DNA from: Pontederia crassipes
Taxonomy: Eukaryota; Streptophyta; Magnoliopsida; Commelinales; Pontederiaceae
Direction: 5' to 3'
Length of the DNA: 64,000 bases
NCBI GenBank assembly: GCA_030549335.1
Contig: CM060194.1
Location: 32,074,171 to 32,138,170, forward strand
The notes below the pieces were generated by a model, which saw nothing but the letters and a program-made list of their open reading frames with translations, ran no database searches and was not told where the DNA came from. Each line of letters begins with the position of its first letter. Position 1 is the first letter of the stretch. Both the position numbers and the translations under genes were made by a program. This document shows positions 23,125 through 33,289 of the stretch, one piece after another.

Positions 23125-23640
23125 GCTTAGATGAAGTGTAATTTGATGATAAGGAATTATGATAATTGATGTGATAAAAAAATAAATAAATGTGACAGAT
23201 TAATTTTAGTGATTGTTTGAATTAAAAATATGTATAATAAATATAGATTATAAGTTTATTTAAAAAAATTAAAAATAAATGTATATTAAAAAATTTATGC
23301 CAAAAATTTTGTTAAAAATATATTATTTAAATATAAAAAAATTATTTTTAATAATTTATATTTAATGAAATATTAAATTTTTTTAATAAAATAATAAGTA
23401 ATAAATGATATTATATTAATCATTTATAATCAATATTATACATAAAATAAATAATTATTAGAAAATATAAAGAAAGAGAAAATTATATAAGAAAATAGAA
23501 AAGTAGAAAAGAAAGTAAAAAGGTCAAATAAAAAAATGAAAAGCAAAAAACGAGCAACAAGAAACATTTCAACACAAAAAAAATTATGATTCCACGTCGA
23601 AAATCTCCTTTTATTTGAGGAACTAGTTGGAACCAGGGTC
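23125..23640 (-). mobile_element. Diverged AT-rich MITE-like element (relative of 51396-51966)
   Basis: Inverted, this stretch aligns with the element at 51396-51966. Shared blocks include TTGATGTGATA, TTTGAATTAAAAAT, TATTTAAATAATATATTTTTA and TTATTATTTTATTAAAAAA. Its termini are decayed (AGTTGGAACCAGGGTC near 23630), so limits are approximate. It lies within the aminotransferase relic. Confidence 0.55.
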
Positions 23641-24676
23641 ATTGAATGAACCCAATACCATCGATCGACCGATCCGGTGTAGAGAGAACCGGTCGATCGG
23701 GCAAAGAGAATCGATCGACCGACCCTTATCCAGAATCCATTTTGATTGCTGATTGACCAAGATTCATTCTATGATTGTGTTATGCATTTTCCTACTGATT
23801 GAATTGTCGTGTGACTGAATCAATTGTCTTGTTATTGATCTGTCCATTGATCCAATCCCCTTATGGAATGAAAGAGTTATGAATTGATAAAGAGATTAAA
23901 GTAAGAAAGGTAAAGAGATAAAGGGAAGATGGTCAGCCCATGCTAAGTGCTTACAAGTGAAGGGTCGCTCCCTTAGCCATGGCTTGTTCACCCATTGGCT
24001 GCACAAGGCTGTATTATTTGCTCGGCGTAAAACCCCCAAAAGTTAAAGGCACACAAAGTCACCTAAGCTAAGACAAAAATACAAGCACAAAGAGTATGTA
24101 CAAGTGATATGAGTACGATGATGATAAGTGAAGCATGATTATTAATCCAGCATGATTATGGTAACCTTTCATGATTATATGATCCATGATCTCTTTTATC
24201 CATTGATATATCTAATCGAATGATCTTATACTCACTACTTGATCTTGTTATCAATGATGACTGATTCTGACTATTGCTATTTATTGTTATGCATTGAGTA
24301 CTTTATGGATTTCCACTAAACTGTATAGCTTACCGAAGGATCTCCTCTCCTGTGTTTGATTTCCACATGACCAGGTCGTGTTGAGATCGTGTAGAACGAT
24401 GATACAGCACATGAACTGACAGAGGGCCTAGTTATCTTTATCTCTATTTTCCGCATTATGAGCTTTGTACTCAAATATTATGACTATCATGGAGATTTTG
24501 TAACACTTCGAGACCTCCACTATTTTGGTGGCATATGTTCTCTTGTTATCTCTATTGTTGATTTGTTATCGTTTTTATGGAATTTTAGTTAAATTGTTGG
24601 TCATAGTTATTATATTTTCGTAGCGTCTTCAAAAAGATCCTCGCCACGTGGCGTTGGTCGATTTGGGAACGTTATA
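23641..24676 (+). mobile_element. Truncated LTR fragment with GGTCGACC motifs
   Basis: It carries ATCGATCGACCGAT, CCGGTCGATCGGG and ATCGATCGACCGACCC at 23661-23735. Further on are landmarks of the 14-21 kb LTRs in opposite orientation: GTGAAGGGTCGCTCCCTTAG, CCCATTGGCTGCACAAGGC, and the end CCACGTGGCGTTGGTCGATT followed by GGGAACGTTATA. It is about half the LTR length and has no partner. It occupies an intron of the aminotransferase relic. Confidence 0.65.
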
Positions 24677-25128
24677 ATATCCCCTCTGATTCTAAGACTC
24701 TGTGGCAATCTTTTCGAGTTTTGGCCCAACAAAGACAGAGGTGAAGAACGCATGTCTTTTTTGATTGGTTACTTAGCCATCTGATGTTTTTCTTGATATT
24801 TTAGGGTGATTTTGTTTTCATTATATGTATCAATCTCTATCGATAATGTATCCCAAAAGAATTTCTTAGAAGGCCATCATACTTGGACAAATGGACCTAA
24901 ATATAAATATCACAGCTGGTTTCAGAAAAAAAAAAATGTCGCCACGATCCCTTCAATGAAAGAGTCCTGTTAAGAACAGCTAATAATTAAACACCCGATA
25001 CCCTAAAACAATTTTGATAACATGTATTTACTGATTTTGTATTGCAGAAGAGGAATAACTATAAGAGAATTAGTGAATTTACAATTTATGAAAGATAAAC
25101 CATCAAAGATTAAATGTTCCTTCCGACG
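24677..25128. other. Unassigned intronic/intergenic DNA
   Basis: No recognisable exon of the aminotransferase or transposon motif is seen between the LTR fragment and the PLP-lysine exon. Confidence 0.4.
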
Positions 25129-25413
25129 CTTTTGCTAAATGTTCGGAGGACAATCAAGTTCTCATGTTTCTTTACCCAATCCATCTTTGACTTCAGTCCA
25201 AAGAATTCAATGTAAGCTTCATCCAGCACGACCAATATTGGTAAATTAAGAATCTGTAGTAGATCCTCATCACTAATAATAGTGGAGAAGAAAAACATAA
25301 TTGTAATAAACAGATATCTGTAGTGGAATTAAAAATGCATGCACAACGCATGTTAACCGCTAACATGTAACTGTAAGATTACGTGATAAGTTCCAGATTC
25401 TAGCAGTCACTAA

Positions 25414-26154
25414 GGGTGCGTTTGGCTCACGAGAACAACCCAGAACATTTGATTGTTCTGCCAAACACCCTTCACAATGAGAACATCCGAAATTCTCATC
25501 ACGTGACATCTTTGCCGAACTTTTTTTCAAAGTTCTCGAACAAAAGTTCTCACCAACCGTGAGAACTTTGCAGCCGTGTTCATTTACCCATTTTTCTCTC
25601 TCCTCTCTTTCCCTCGTCTCTTTTTTCACCTACTTTTCTCGTCGTCTCCGCCCCCATCTTCTCATTGCCGCCGCTGCTCTGCTGCCGTCGCCGCTGTCAC
25701 CGCCGTTGTCGCTATTGTCGTTGCCGCTGCCATCACCGCCGTTGTCGCTATTGTCGTTGCCGCTGCCATCACCGCCTCCGCTGCCGCCGCCACTGTCGCT
25801 GTTGCCGTCGCCGCTGCCATCGCCGCCGCCGCTGTCCCTGTTGTCGTTGCCGCTGCCACTGCTACCGCTGTCGTCGCCGCTGCTCTGCTGCTGCTGCCGT
25901 TGCCGCAGCTCTGCCATCGCTGTCGCTGCCGCTACCGCTGTCGGTGCCGCCACTGCTGTCGCCACCGTCATCGCTACTCTGCTACCACTACTGCCACTAC
26001 GGTCGCCAGCCATGGACGTCCACTGATTTCAGCTAGTCGAAGTTCTACTTGATTGTTTTGAAAGTTGATCCAAACAACATATGAAAACTTTCATTTCACA
26101 TCAGAACTTTTTTAGAACTTCGAAGAACTTTGGTTCTTGTTTTCAAACACAGCC
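25414..26154. mobile_element. PIF/Harbinger-type non-autonomous element with GC-rich trinucleotide core
   Basis: The ends GGGTGCGTTTGGCTC and (inverted) GGCTGTGTTTGAAAAC are flanked by TAA on both sides (25411-25413 and 26155-26157), the 3-bp target site of PIF/Harbinger. The subterminal GTTCTGCCAAACACC is shared with the autonomous element at 53158. The centre (25650-26015) is a CCG/CTG/GTC-rich pseudo-repeat, including a 36-bp unit repeated in tandem near 25703-25773. It lies in an intron of the aminotransferase relic. Confidence 0.75.
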
Positions 26155-26261
26155 TAAGAGTGACTAGAAAGCTACCTTCCATCTGGATTATTTGGAGAAG
26201 TCAGAAAAATGCATTTTGGTTTTTCCTGTTCACAACTTCAATGATGTGTGGGACATCTAAA

Positions 26262-26961
26262 CTAAAACAAGCAAACAAGTAAATAAATGAGGGTCATAGT
26301 TCCTATGGGATGGAGTTCACGGGTCTGTTCGTGGATTTTCCTTCCTTTTGCCACATGAATGTATCACAATATGACATGGATTAGCTCACAAACTACCCAA
26401 GTCATCCGTTTCTCTTTCAAAAAAGATGTGATTCTTGGGATGAAAACACTACATAACATATTGGCATCCAAATCAACACAAACAGATTGAGACCATGGGT
26501 TACTTTCAATCACTGTGTACTCGGTACACTCCTTAAATAGATGTAGAATATCTTTACATAAAAAACACGAATTATGTACAATATTGAGAAATGGGTATAT
26601 CGTAAATCACCAGTGTACCTGTTTTTCTACTTACTTCTATTGTTTTATTTTGTGAAACTTCAATTTCTCATGCATACAAAATATCTTTTCTAGTAATTGA
26701 CAAAGTAGTGTACTCTAATTCTTTTAAAAAAAATAGGCATAGCTCAGGTACCAATACTCTATCCGTGTCTGCGCTGGTGTAACATAGGGTAACACATCCA
26801 AACTCCTAAAAACTACTCCAATTGATAAAATACTCTACATCAATGGTAATAATAATATCAAGATAGCGAGCATATCAGAGGCAAACCTCTAGTAGTGTGG
26901 AAGTTTTATAGAATCATGACAGGGCCGCAAAGTATCTGTCTTTTTTTGTGTGTAAAGTATC
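26262..26961. other. AT-rich DNA upstream of the aminotransferase relic
   Basis: The expected upstream exons (for example CPPTF or GCGADELIDL) are not found. Nothing else is recognised. Confidence 0.4.
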
Positions 26962-27330
26962 TGAAGCGTGAATGCCCTTTTGGGCTACACAGTGGGCCGC
27001 ACGCGGGGCCCACTCGAACAGCAGGCACGTGAATGCACCTGCTCCACGCGCAAAGCGTTCAAGGCGCGCGTGCGACCCACGCAGATTGCGGGCAATCCCT
27101 ACATGCAGATTGCGTGCATCTGCACTATGGAGCGCGGATTAGCAGACACCGAATGCACCCTGTGGTTCCTGATTGCCGTCACCCAATTCTTCCTCGCCTA
27201 TAAAAGGGGACTCGTACTAGATGTCAAATGTATATTTTTGTGTAGGTTCATTCAGAAAAACTTGTGCTGTGACAAAGTGCTCCCTTCCCTTGAAGTTCGA
27301 TCCCCGATCCCAAGTGCAAGTTCATGTGGT
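26962..27330 (+). repeat. GC-rich LTR-like repeat, left copy (R1)
   Basis: It begins TGAAGCGTG and contains a TATA box in CCTATAAAAGGGGACTCGTA. It then has ATGTATATTTTTGTG, GTTCATTC and AAAGTGCTCCC, and ends near GTGCAAGTTCA. The same order of blocks occurs at 32019-32475. The layout (GC-rich U3-like part, TATA about 120 bp before the end) looks like an LTR. The neighbouring copia element lies between the two copies. Confidence 0.5.
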
Positions 27331-27994
27331 GCATAATTAAGTCTGTGCAGTGTATAATTTTAATAGAGCTAGGCATACGCTCTTTCAGTGGAAGCCTCCA
27401 TCGCAGTTTAATATTAAGTATGCTAAGACAACATGGAGACGTGATGAATTGATTAGTTCGATTATCATTGTGTAAGTCTCTGACAAATGATTTATTTGTA
27501 CGTGCCTTAGACTCTTGAATATTTCTTAAGGAAAGAAATTCATATTTGCTACTTTAGCGAGCTATTCAAAGGTGAAAAGTAAAGTAACCTATCGAGCCAC
27601 ATTTAGGAAAGCAGCTAATTCGCTTCTAAAAAGCATGAGTGCCAGAGAAAGAATTATTATGAGTGGCTTTAAACTTTCACATATAATTGGCTAACTATTT
27701 TTCTTATGTTGAAAAGTATAGTATACACGAAAGATAGTTATCGCGGTGCAAGATATATGTTTTCTTGACTATGCTGCAAGGCAAATCTAAAGTATAACGA
27801 GTTACATGATTATTTGGACATTCGTTGGCTCATATGTGAGTTGTCATGAATCTCTAACGGGCATGATATATGTTCTAGAGATAGTTGAGTGATTATGTAT
27901 CTTAACATGTCTTCTTCTAGCGTTTATAAAGAGGTATGCTTTTACTCATAGGTCGCACAACCCATTTACCATTTCTAGATGAACAAAAGTGCAA
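27331..27994. other. Unassigned DNA between R1 and the copia element
   Basis: No coding motif is seen. It could be part of the interior of an element bounded by R1 and R2. Confidence 0.35.
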
Positions 27995-28204
27995 TGTATC
28001 ATAGAACTAATGACAAGCATGTAATAGAGCAAGAATTATTTCACTCCTGGGGCAGAAGACTCCGTCATCAACACTCTACTACTCACCATTCTAACAGATC
28101 CTATTATTTTGGCATTTATTACTCTTGTAATGTGTATATATATGTTGAGACAGAATAGAAATAAAATCATCTAAAAATATCACATTGCTTCAAGTTTTGT
28201 TATA
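27995..28204 (+). repeat. 5' LTR of copia element 1
   Basis: TGTATCATAGAACTAATGAC...CAAGTTTTGTTATA matches the 3' copy with a few substitutions and small indels. The terminal CA is changed to TA. Confidence 0.85.
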
Positions 28205-28220
28205 CTCTGATCTCCACCAA

Positions 28221-28490
28221 ATGGCATCTTCAACCTCTTCTACATCAAGCCTTTCAGGTGACGTGACCTTGTTTGCCTACTTGCGCCATGCAAAATACCT
28301 GGCAAATGAACTCACTGCAGCAGGTCATCAGCTGTCCACCTCATGGTTCAATGCAGTCATCTCCAACAACCTAGGATCAGATTATAGTGATATTATTGCT
28401 TCCCTTTCAGCAAGAACAGAACCAATAGCCTACCCTAAACTACACACCCTTCTCCTCAACCATGACATTCAGCTTCAGTCATTTTGAACA
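28221..28490 (+). pseudogene. Copia element 1 gag remnant
   Basis: It starts MASSTSSTSSLSGDV, then jumps to FAYLRHAKYLANELTAAGH and SRTEP-like gag sequence ending HDIQLQSF. The N-terminal part of gag is missing, which indicates an internal deletion, and the zinc-knuckle part that should follow is decayed (GRGHGRGRSAPRRDP-like frames near 28570). Confidence 0.7.
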
Positions 28491-28739
28491 ACTGAAAATT
28501 CTGTTCCCCAAGCCAATTACACCAAGACCACAGCCTCCAGCAATAACTCACCATATCCAAATACACATACATGCCCTTGAGGCCGCGGACATGGCCGTGG
28601 AAGATCTGCACCACGTCGTGACCCATGTCCAGTCTGTGGTAATATGGGACACAGTCCTTACCACCAAATTCAAACCAGCAAGCATATGCAATAGCAACCC
28701 AAGCAAGTATTCCTGAGCTCGGTGCTTACACCAAATGGT

Positions 28740-29575
28740 TTTCGGACACTGGCGCAACACACCATACCATGCCTGAACTCCAAGCGCTTGCTGAAAAATA
28801 CAATGGACAGGACCAACTCCACGTTGGCAATGCTATGGGACTACCAATTCGGCATGTCGGCTCGACTTCCATTCGTTCTTCTCCCAGACCTCTTCATCTA
28901 AATAATATATTACATGTTCCTGCACTCACTAAACCGCTCCTTTCTATTAAAAACTTTGCAGCTGATAACTCTTGCTATTTCCAATTTTTCTCTAATTCCT
29001 TTTTTGTGAAGGATCTAACAACCCAGGAAACCCTTCTCCAAGGACAGCTTAAAGACAACCTCTATCACCTGGCATCATCTCCAATCTTACCTGCAGCCTG
29101 GGCACCCTTCAATGCGAATAGTTACTACTATTCTACGCCAGAATAATTTCTCAAATAATATCAGATGTCCTTTGTCAGTATGCAAAGCATGTCAATTTGG
29201 CAAAGCTTCACGAAGACCTCTTCCTGCAACTTCCACAATCAGCCATGAACCCCTTCAACTATTGTTTGCTGATGTTTGGGGATCAACACCTATTGCCTCC
29301 TCAGACGGACACTACTATCTCTTTATTTTTGTTGATGATTTTTCCAAATCTTCTTGGACGCTTCCTTTGAAAAATAAATCTGACGCTGCATACATATTTC
29401 CTTATTTTCATCGTTCTCTTGAACGCCAATTCAAAACTAAACTATGCTCGCTCCAAACTGATCATGGTGGCAACTTTATCAAATTACGTCTATACTTACA
29501 ACAACAGGGTATTGTTCATCGCCTCACATGCGCTCACACACATGAACAGAATGGTGCAAGATGAACGCCACATTT
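28740..29575 (+). pseudogene. Copia element 1 protease, pre-integrase and integrase remnant
   Basis: WFSDTGATHHTMPELQ keeps the aspartic-protease DTG triad. VKDLTTQETLLQGQLKD and NLYHL belong to the pre-integrase region. The HARLGHP-type zinc stretch is deleted near 29110. The integrase core shows FVDDFSKSSW and LQTDHGGNF (two catalytic Asp) and then HTHEQNGA before a stop. At least one frameshift lies near 29112. Confidence 0.82.
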
Positions 29576-31030
29576 GTCACTTAGTTGAAACAATGCTCAC
29601 GCTCCTAGCACATGCATCTGTACCAAAACAATTCTGGCAGTTTGCTGCGGGAACTACAACCTACCTAATTAATCAATTACCAACCCCAATACTGCAGAAC
29701 ATGTCCCCTTATCAGTCCCTTTATTGTCAAAATCCTGACTATAGCTTCTTAAGAACATTTGGGTGCCTTATCCTCTAACATGACCATATAATAAACATAA
29801 ATTTGACCACTCGCAGTCTTGTGTCTTTCTCGAGTATCCACTCCACACAATAGGATATCGATGTCCTCACATACCCACCGGACGTCAGTACATTCTCAGG
29901 CATGTCACCTTTGATGAAATTCCCTTTTCAAAACATATCCAACACTCTCCCAACTACAACTCCCTCACCATGTCACTTTTGGTTGTCTCTTCCTTTACCA
30001 CATGCCTCCCAGCATAACATAGCAGATCTCCCCGATGAATCTGCCCCTACATCTCCAACAATACCTAGTCCGTCACCAACTCCAATAATGCATAGTCCGC
30101 AGACCTCATCTCCTCCCAAACATAATCTTCGAACTCGCCAACCTGTTAACTACCAACAATTGGTTGGCCTCAAATCTGCCCATATGTCACAACTCACTGA
30201 CTCCTCTCCCCCAACATGCTACACCAAAGCCGTGAAACACCACCATTGGCGAGCCGCCATGACTGACGAATTCAATGCCATGATCCATAACCACACTTGG
30301 AAGTTGGTTCCTAGACAACCATACATGAATGTAATAGGCTGTCATTGGTTGTTTCGCACCAAATATAAGCCATATGGTTCAATCGAACGCCACAAAACAT
30401 GGCTGGTAGCAAAAGGCTCAGACCGCCGGCATCGACTTTGATGACACATTTAGTCCTGTTATAAAACCTACAACCATTCGCATTGTATTATCCATTGCCA
30501 TATCGCACAACTAGTCTCTACGCCAAATCGACATCGGGAATGCCTTCCTACATGGAAACTTCGCTGAGTGTGTGTACATGGAACAACCTCCAAGTTTTTT
30601 TTATAAAAATCAACCATCTCATGTTTGCCAACTTCAAAAATCACTCTACGGCCTCAAACAAGCCCCCCGTACCTCCCGTACCTGGTTTACGACCCTCACA
30701 AAAACATTACTACAGTTTGGCTTCCATGGCTCAACAGCTGATACCTCCCTATTTATCCATCGCATGCCAAGTGCTATAGCCTATGTATTAATGTATGTTG
30801 ATGACTTAATCATTACAAGATCTTCTTCAACGCTTGTCGAGGTTGTGGTGAAAAATTTGCAAACTCAGTTTGTTGTCCGTGACCTTGGTTTCCTTAGCTT
30901 CTTTTTAGGCATTGAAGTTCTGCATACCCAGATGGTGTGGTGCTCTCTCAAAAAAAGTACATCATGGACATCTTACGATGCACCAAGACGGCTAATGCCA
31001 AACCTGTCAAAGCCCCCTTGGCTCTAGGCA
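29575..31030 (+). pseudogene. Copia element 1 integrase tail and reverse transcriptase remnant
   Basis: The stretch near 29640 (FWQFAAGTTTYLINQLPTP) is integrase tail. Near 30300 HTWKLVPRQPYMNVIGCHWL opens the RT domain, then there is a frameshift. Later VCQLQKSLYGLKQAPR and LMYVDDLIIT retain the catalytic YVDD. Several frame changes make it non-functional. Confidence 0.83.
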
Positions 31031-31800
31031 TGAAGTCACCTTCCTCAAGTCCTCCTTTCGATGATCCCACACTTTATTGCCAAACAGTTGGGGCGCTTCA
31101 ATATCTTCAGCTAACCCGCCCTGATATAAGCTTTGCCATCAGTCATGTCTGCCAGTTTATGCATTCATCGACAAAATCTCATTGGCAACTAGTAAAACAA
31201 TCCTCAGGTACCTCTTGTACACTACTGACTTTGGGCTCAAGATTACTCGCACAAAGTCCTAGCAGTTGCAAGAGTTTTTCGATGCTGACTGGGCTAGTTG
31301 TACCATCGACCGCAAATCTATCGGAGGCTTCGCCATATACCTTGTACCCAACCTCATCTCTTGGAATGCAAGAAAATAGAAAACCATCTCATGCTCGTCC
31401 ACCAAATCCGAATATAAAGCTCTTGCGGATGCCACAGCCGAGTTGATATGGCTTCATTCCCTCCTCAAGGAACTTGATGTGCTGCAACTACCGATGCCTA
31501 TTCTCTGGTGTGATAATCTAGCAACTGCTAATCTAGCAACTACCGATGCATATAGGAACGACATACCTATATGCTAATCTAGTGTTTCATGCTCGCACCA
31601 AGCACATTGAGGTCAACTTTAATTTTGTTCGTGATGAAGTCTCAAGTCATCATCTTCTGGTACGATTCATCTCCACACATTACCAGATAGCAGATGTTAT
31701 GATAAAGCCACTCTCTGGTAACCGCTTTGCCTTCCTCCGCGACAAGCTTCGATTGTGTTCAAGACCACCATCAGCTTGCAGGGGTGTATCAGAGAACTAA
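30937..31800 (+). pseudogene. Copia element 1 RT thumb and RNase H remnant
   Basis: SQKKYIMDILRC, QTVGALQYLQLTRPDISFAI and, further on, HARTKHIEVNFNFVRDEV are RT-thumb and RNase H signatures. FLRDKLRLCSRPPSACRG is the usual copia pol end just before the 3' LTR. The middle of RNase H (DADWAS, SSTKSEYKALADA) reads in shifted frames. Confidence 0.82.
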
Positions 31801-31992
31801 TGACAAGCATGTAACAAAGCAAGAATTATTCCACTCCTGGAGAAGAAGACTCGATCATCAACACTCCACTACTCACCGTTGTAACAGATCCTATTATTTT
31901 GGCATTTATTACTCTTGTAATGTGTATATATATGTTGAGACAATAAAAATAAAATCATCCAAAAATATCACATTGCTTCAAGTTTTGTTACA
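31785..31992 (+). repeat. 3' LTR of copia element 1
   Basis: TGTATCAGAGAACTAATGAC...CAAGTTTTGTTACA, preceded by the short purine tract GCAGGGG. The right border lies only 26 bp before the R2 repeat. Confidence 0.85.
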
Positions 31993-32018
31993 ATTCCCAA
32001 TGCGGGCAAGTGAAAGAT

Positions 32019-32475
32019 TGAAGTGTGGTTGCCCTTTTGGTATACACAATGGGCTGCACGTGTGCCCTACTCGGACAGCCGGCGCATTCACACGCCTACT
32101 GCATGCACAAAGTGCGTGAGGAACGTGCAGGACCCGCGTGCAGATTGCGCAGATCGTGTGCGTGATCATGCGCGGGGCACGTGCAGCTCGCACGAATAAT
32201 GTGCACAAGGCACACAGATCGCTCAATCGCGGGGGGCGCAAATCGCGTGAATGGATCGCACGTGGATCAGTGGACATGGTTGCACCGGGTGGTTCCTGAT
32301 TGCCCCTCGCCCAAGTCTCCCTCACATATAAAAGGGGACTCATACCAGAGGTCCAATGTATGTTTTTGTGGAAGTTCATTCGTAAGTACTTGTGACGTGG
32401 CAAAGTGTTATGTTCTCCTGAGATTCGATCCCGATCCCGATCCCGAGTGCAAGTTTGCTCGTCCAGTGTTCGTGC
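32019..32475 (+). repeat. GC-rich LTR-like repeat, right copy (R2)
   Basis: It begins TGAAGTGTGGTTGCCC and shares with R1 the blocks GGTTCCTGATTGCC, ATATAAAAGGGGACTCATAC, TTTTTGTGGAAGTTCATTC and GAGTGCAAGTTTG. It is longer than R1 in the GC-rich part and contains a small CGATCC repeat near 32428. The two copies are clearly diverged. Confidence 0.5.
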
Positions 32476-32901
32476 AAAAGATCTGCTTTTGCTATGCTGC
32501 AACTTCTATGATTTATATGTGCTATAAATCCAGCAGTATCGAACTCTTATTCTACATTACCACATAAAATAGCTCCAAACCATTTGATTAAAAACTAGTT
32601 TCTTAATAACCCACATTACCACATGAACTAGTTGCTTAAAAACCCAGAAACCAAAATTTTCACTTCAGCCGTACCCATGCTTCCATTTCCAGTTACCAAT
32701 TGCGGAAATATGATAGACACCATATGCAGAATGAGGTCCCCAACTTTTCTCCTAGACAAACACTTAGACGCCTAAAAGTGAGTCAAAGAGCTAAGCGCAC
32801 TAGAGTCGAAAGGCAAAATTGGCTGATAAGGGGATAGATTCTTGAGGTGGAGACATATGAAGGACTCGCCCTTCACTCGATGGGAAGCTCCATCAACTTA
32901 C

Positions 32902-33033
32902 TCCGCGGGCAATGCTTAAGCATTGAAATGCTTCAAACTTCTTCCCTGACAGCCCAACAGGCAGCGGGCTCTGGCTATTAAAGGAACTCCCACCGTTGCT
33001 TGGAGGTCCAAATGGCTTCCATGAAAGGACTAC
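32902..33033 (-). CDS. Possible orphan exon of an unrecognised gene
   Basis: On the minus strand a TGACTGCAG acceptor is followed by 132 nt (44 codons, phase 0/0). They read VVLSWKPFGPPSNGGSSFNS, then LPVGLSGKKFEAFQCLSIAR, then a Gly codon, and the donor GTAAGTTG follows. Both splice signals fit consensus and the frame has no stop. A second donor-like AAG|GTAAGA lies upstream near 33130. I do not recognise the peptide and find no partner exons, so this may be chance or a gene fragment. Confidence 0.3.
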
Positions 33034-33289
33034 CTGCAGTCATCAATGGAGAAATTGTGGCCAGTACAAAATTGTAGCAAGCATCTAAGAAATGCCAAAA
33101 ACATATGAAGCCTCGCGATGGTGACGCTTCTTACCTTCGCAAAACCCCTCAAAAATTCAAGTGGACGAGGGGGTCAACGAATCGTGCATTTGACCTGAAT
33201 AAGAATCTGATCCGGCCAATTGCAGTCGAACTTGGGTGTATGGCTCTTAATTTTCTTCGAACGTTTCAAGAATTTTGTTCAATTTAATA

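Larger units (their letters stand above)
22816..26261 (-). pseudogene. Histidinol-phosphate aminotransferase relic (HISN6-like), exons scattered among transposons
   Basis: The enzyme is a plastid PLP-dependent aminotransferase of histidine synthesis. Minus-strand exon remnants appear in gene order. 26261-26176 encodes LDVPHIIEVV, then EKPKCIFLTSPNNPDG. 25281-25129 encodes IISDEDLLQILNLP, VVLDEAYIEF and VLRTFSK, whose Lys is the family's PLP-binding residue. 23075-23045 is a stub ending NYLE. 22963-22816 encodes LVQEKERLLNLLKEVPYLKP, YSNFIICD and AKKLK. A one-base deletion breaks the first exon between EVV and QEK. The second exon's expected acceptor reads AC rather than AG. The exon between FSK and NYLE is nearly all lost. 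N-terminal and last exons were not found. Two MITEs and an LTR fragment occupy its introns. Confidence 0.8.
27995..31992 (+). mobile_element. Decayed Ty1/copia retrotransposon
   Basis: Matching LTRs of about 210 bp (27995-28204 and 31785-31992) flank gag-pol remnants in copia order: gag, protease, integrase, reverse transcriptase, RNase H. TSDs do not match (TGCAA against ATTCC), suggesting rearrangement or recombination between copies. No obvious primer site follows the 5' LTR. Reading frames are broken by several frameshifts and stops. Peptides resemble those of the copia element at 46812-51214, so the two probably belong to one clade (possibly Ale-like, unproven). Confidence 0.88.

Noticed and set aside
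25559..26052. Several overlapping long ORFs on both strands rich in Ala, Pro, Leu, Ser or Arg
   Set aside because: They arise from the CCG/CTG/GTC-rich core of a Harbinger MITE. All frames are open by composition and none has a domain.
31978..32502. 174-codon minus-strand ORF
   Set aside because: It spans the copia 3' LTR end and the GC-rich R2 repeat, is antisense to the LTR-like promoter, and is Cys/Arg/His-rich from composition.
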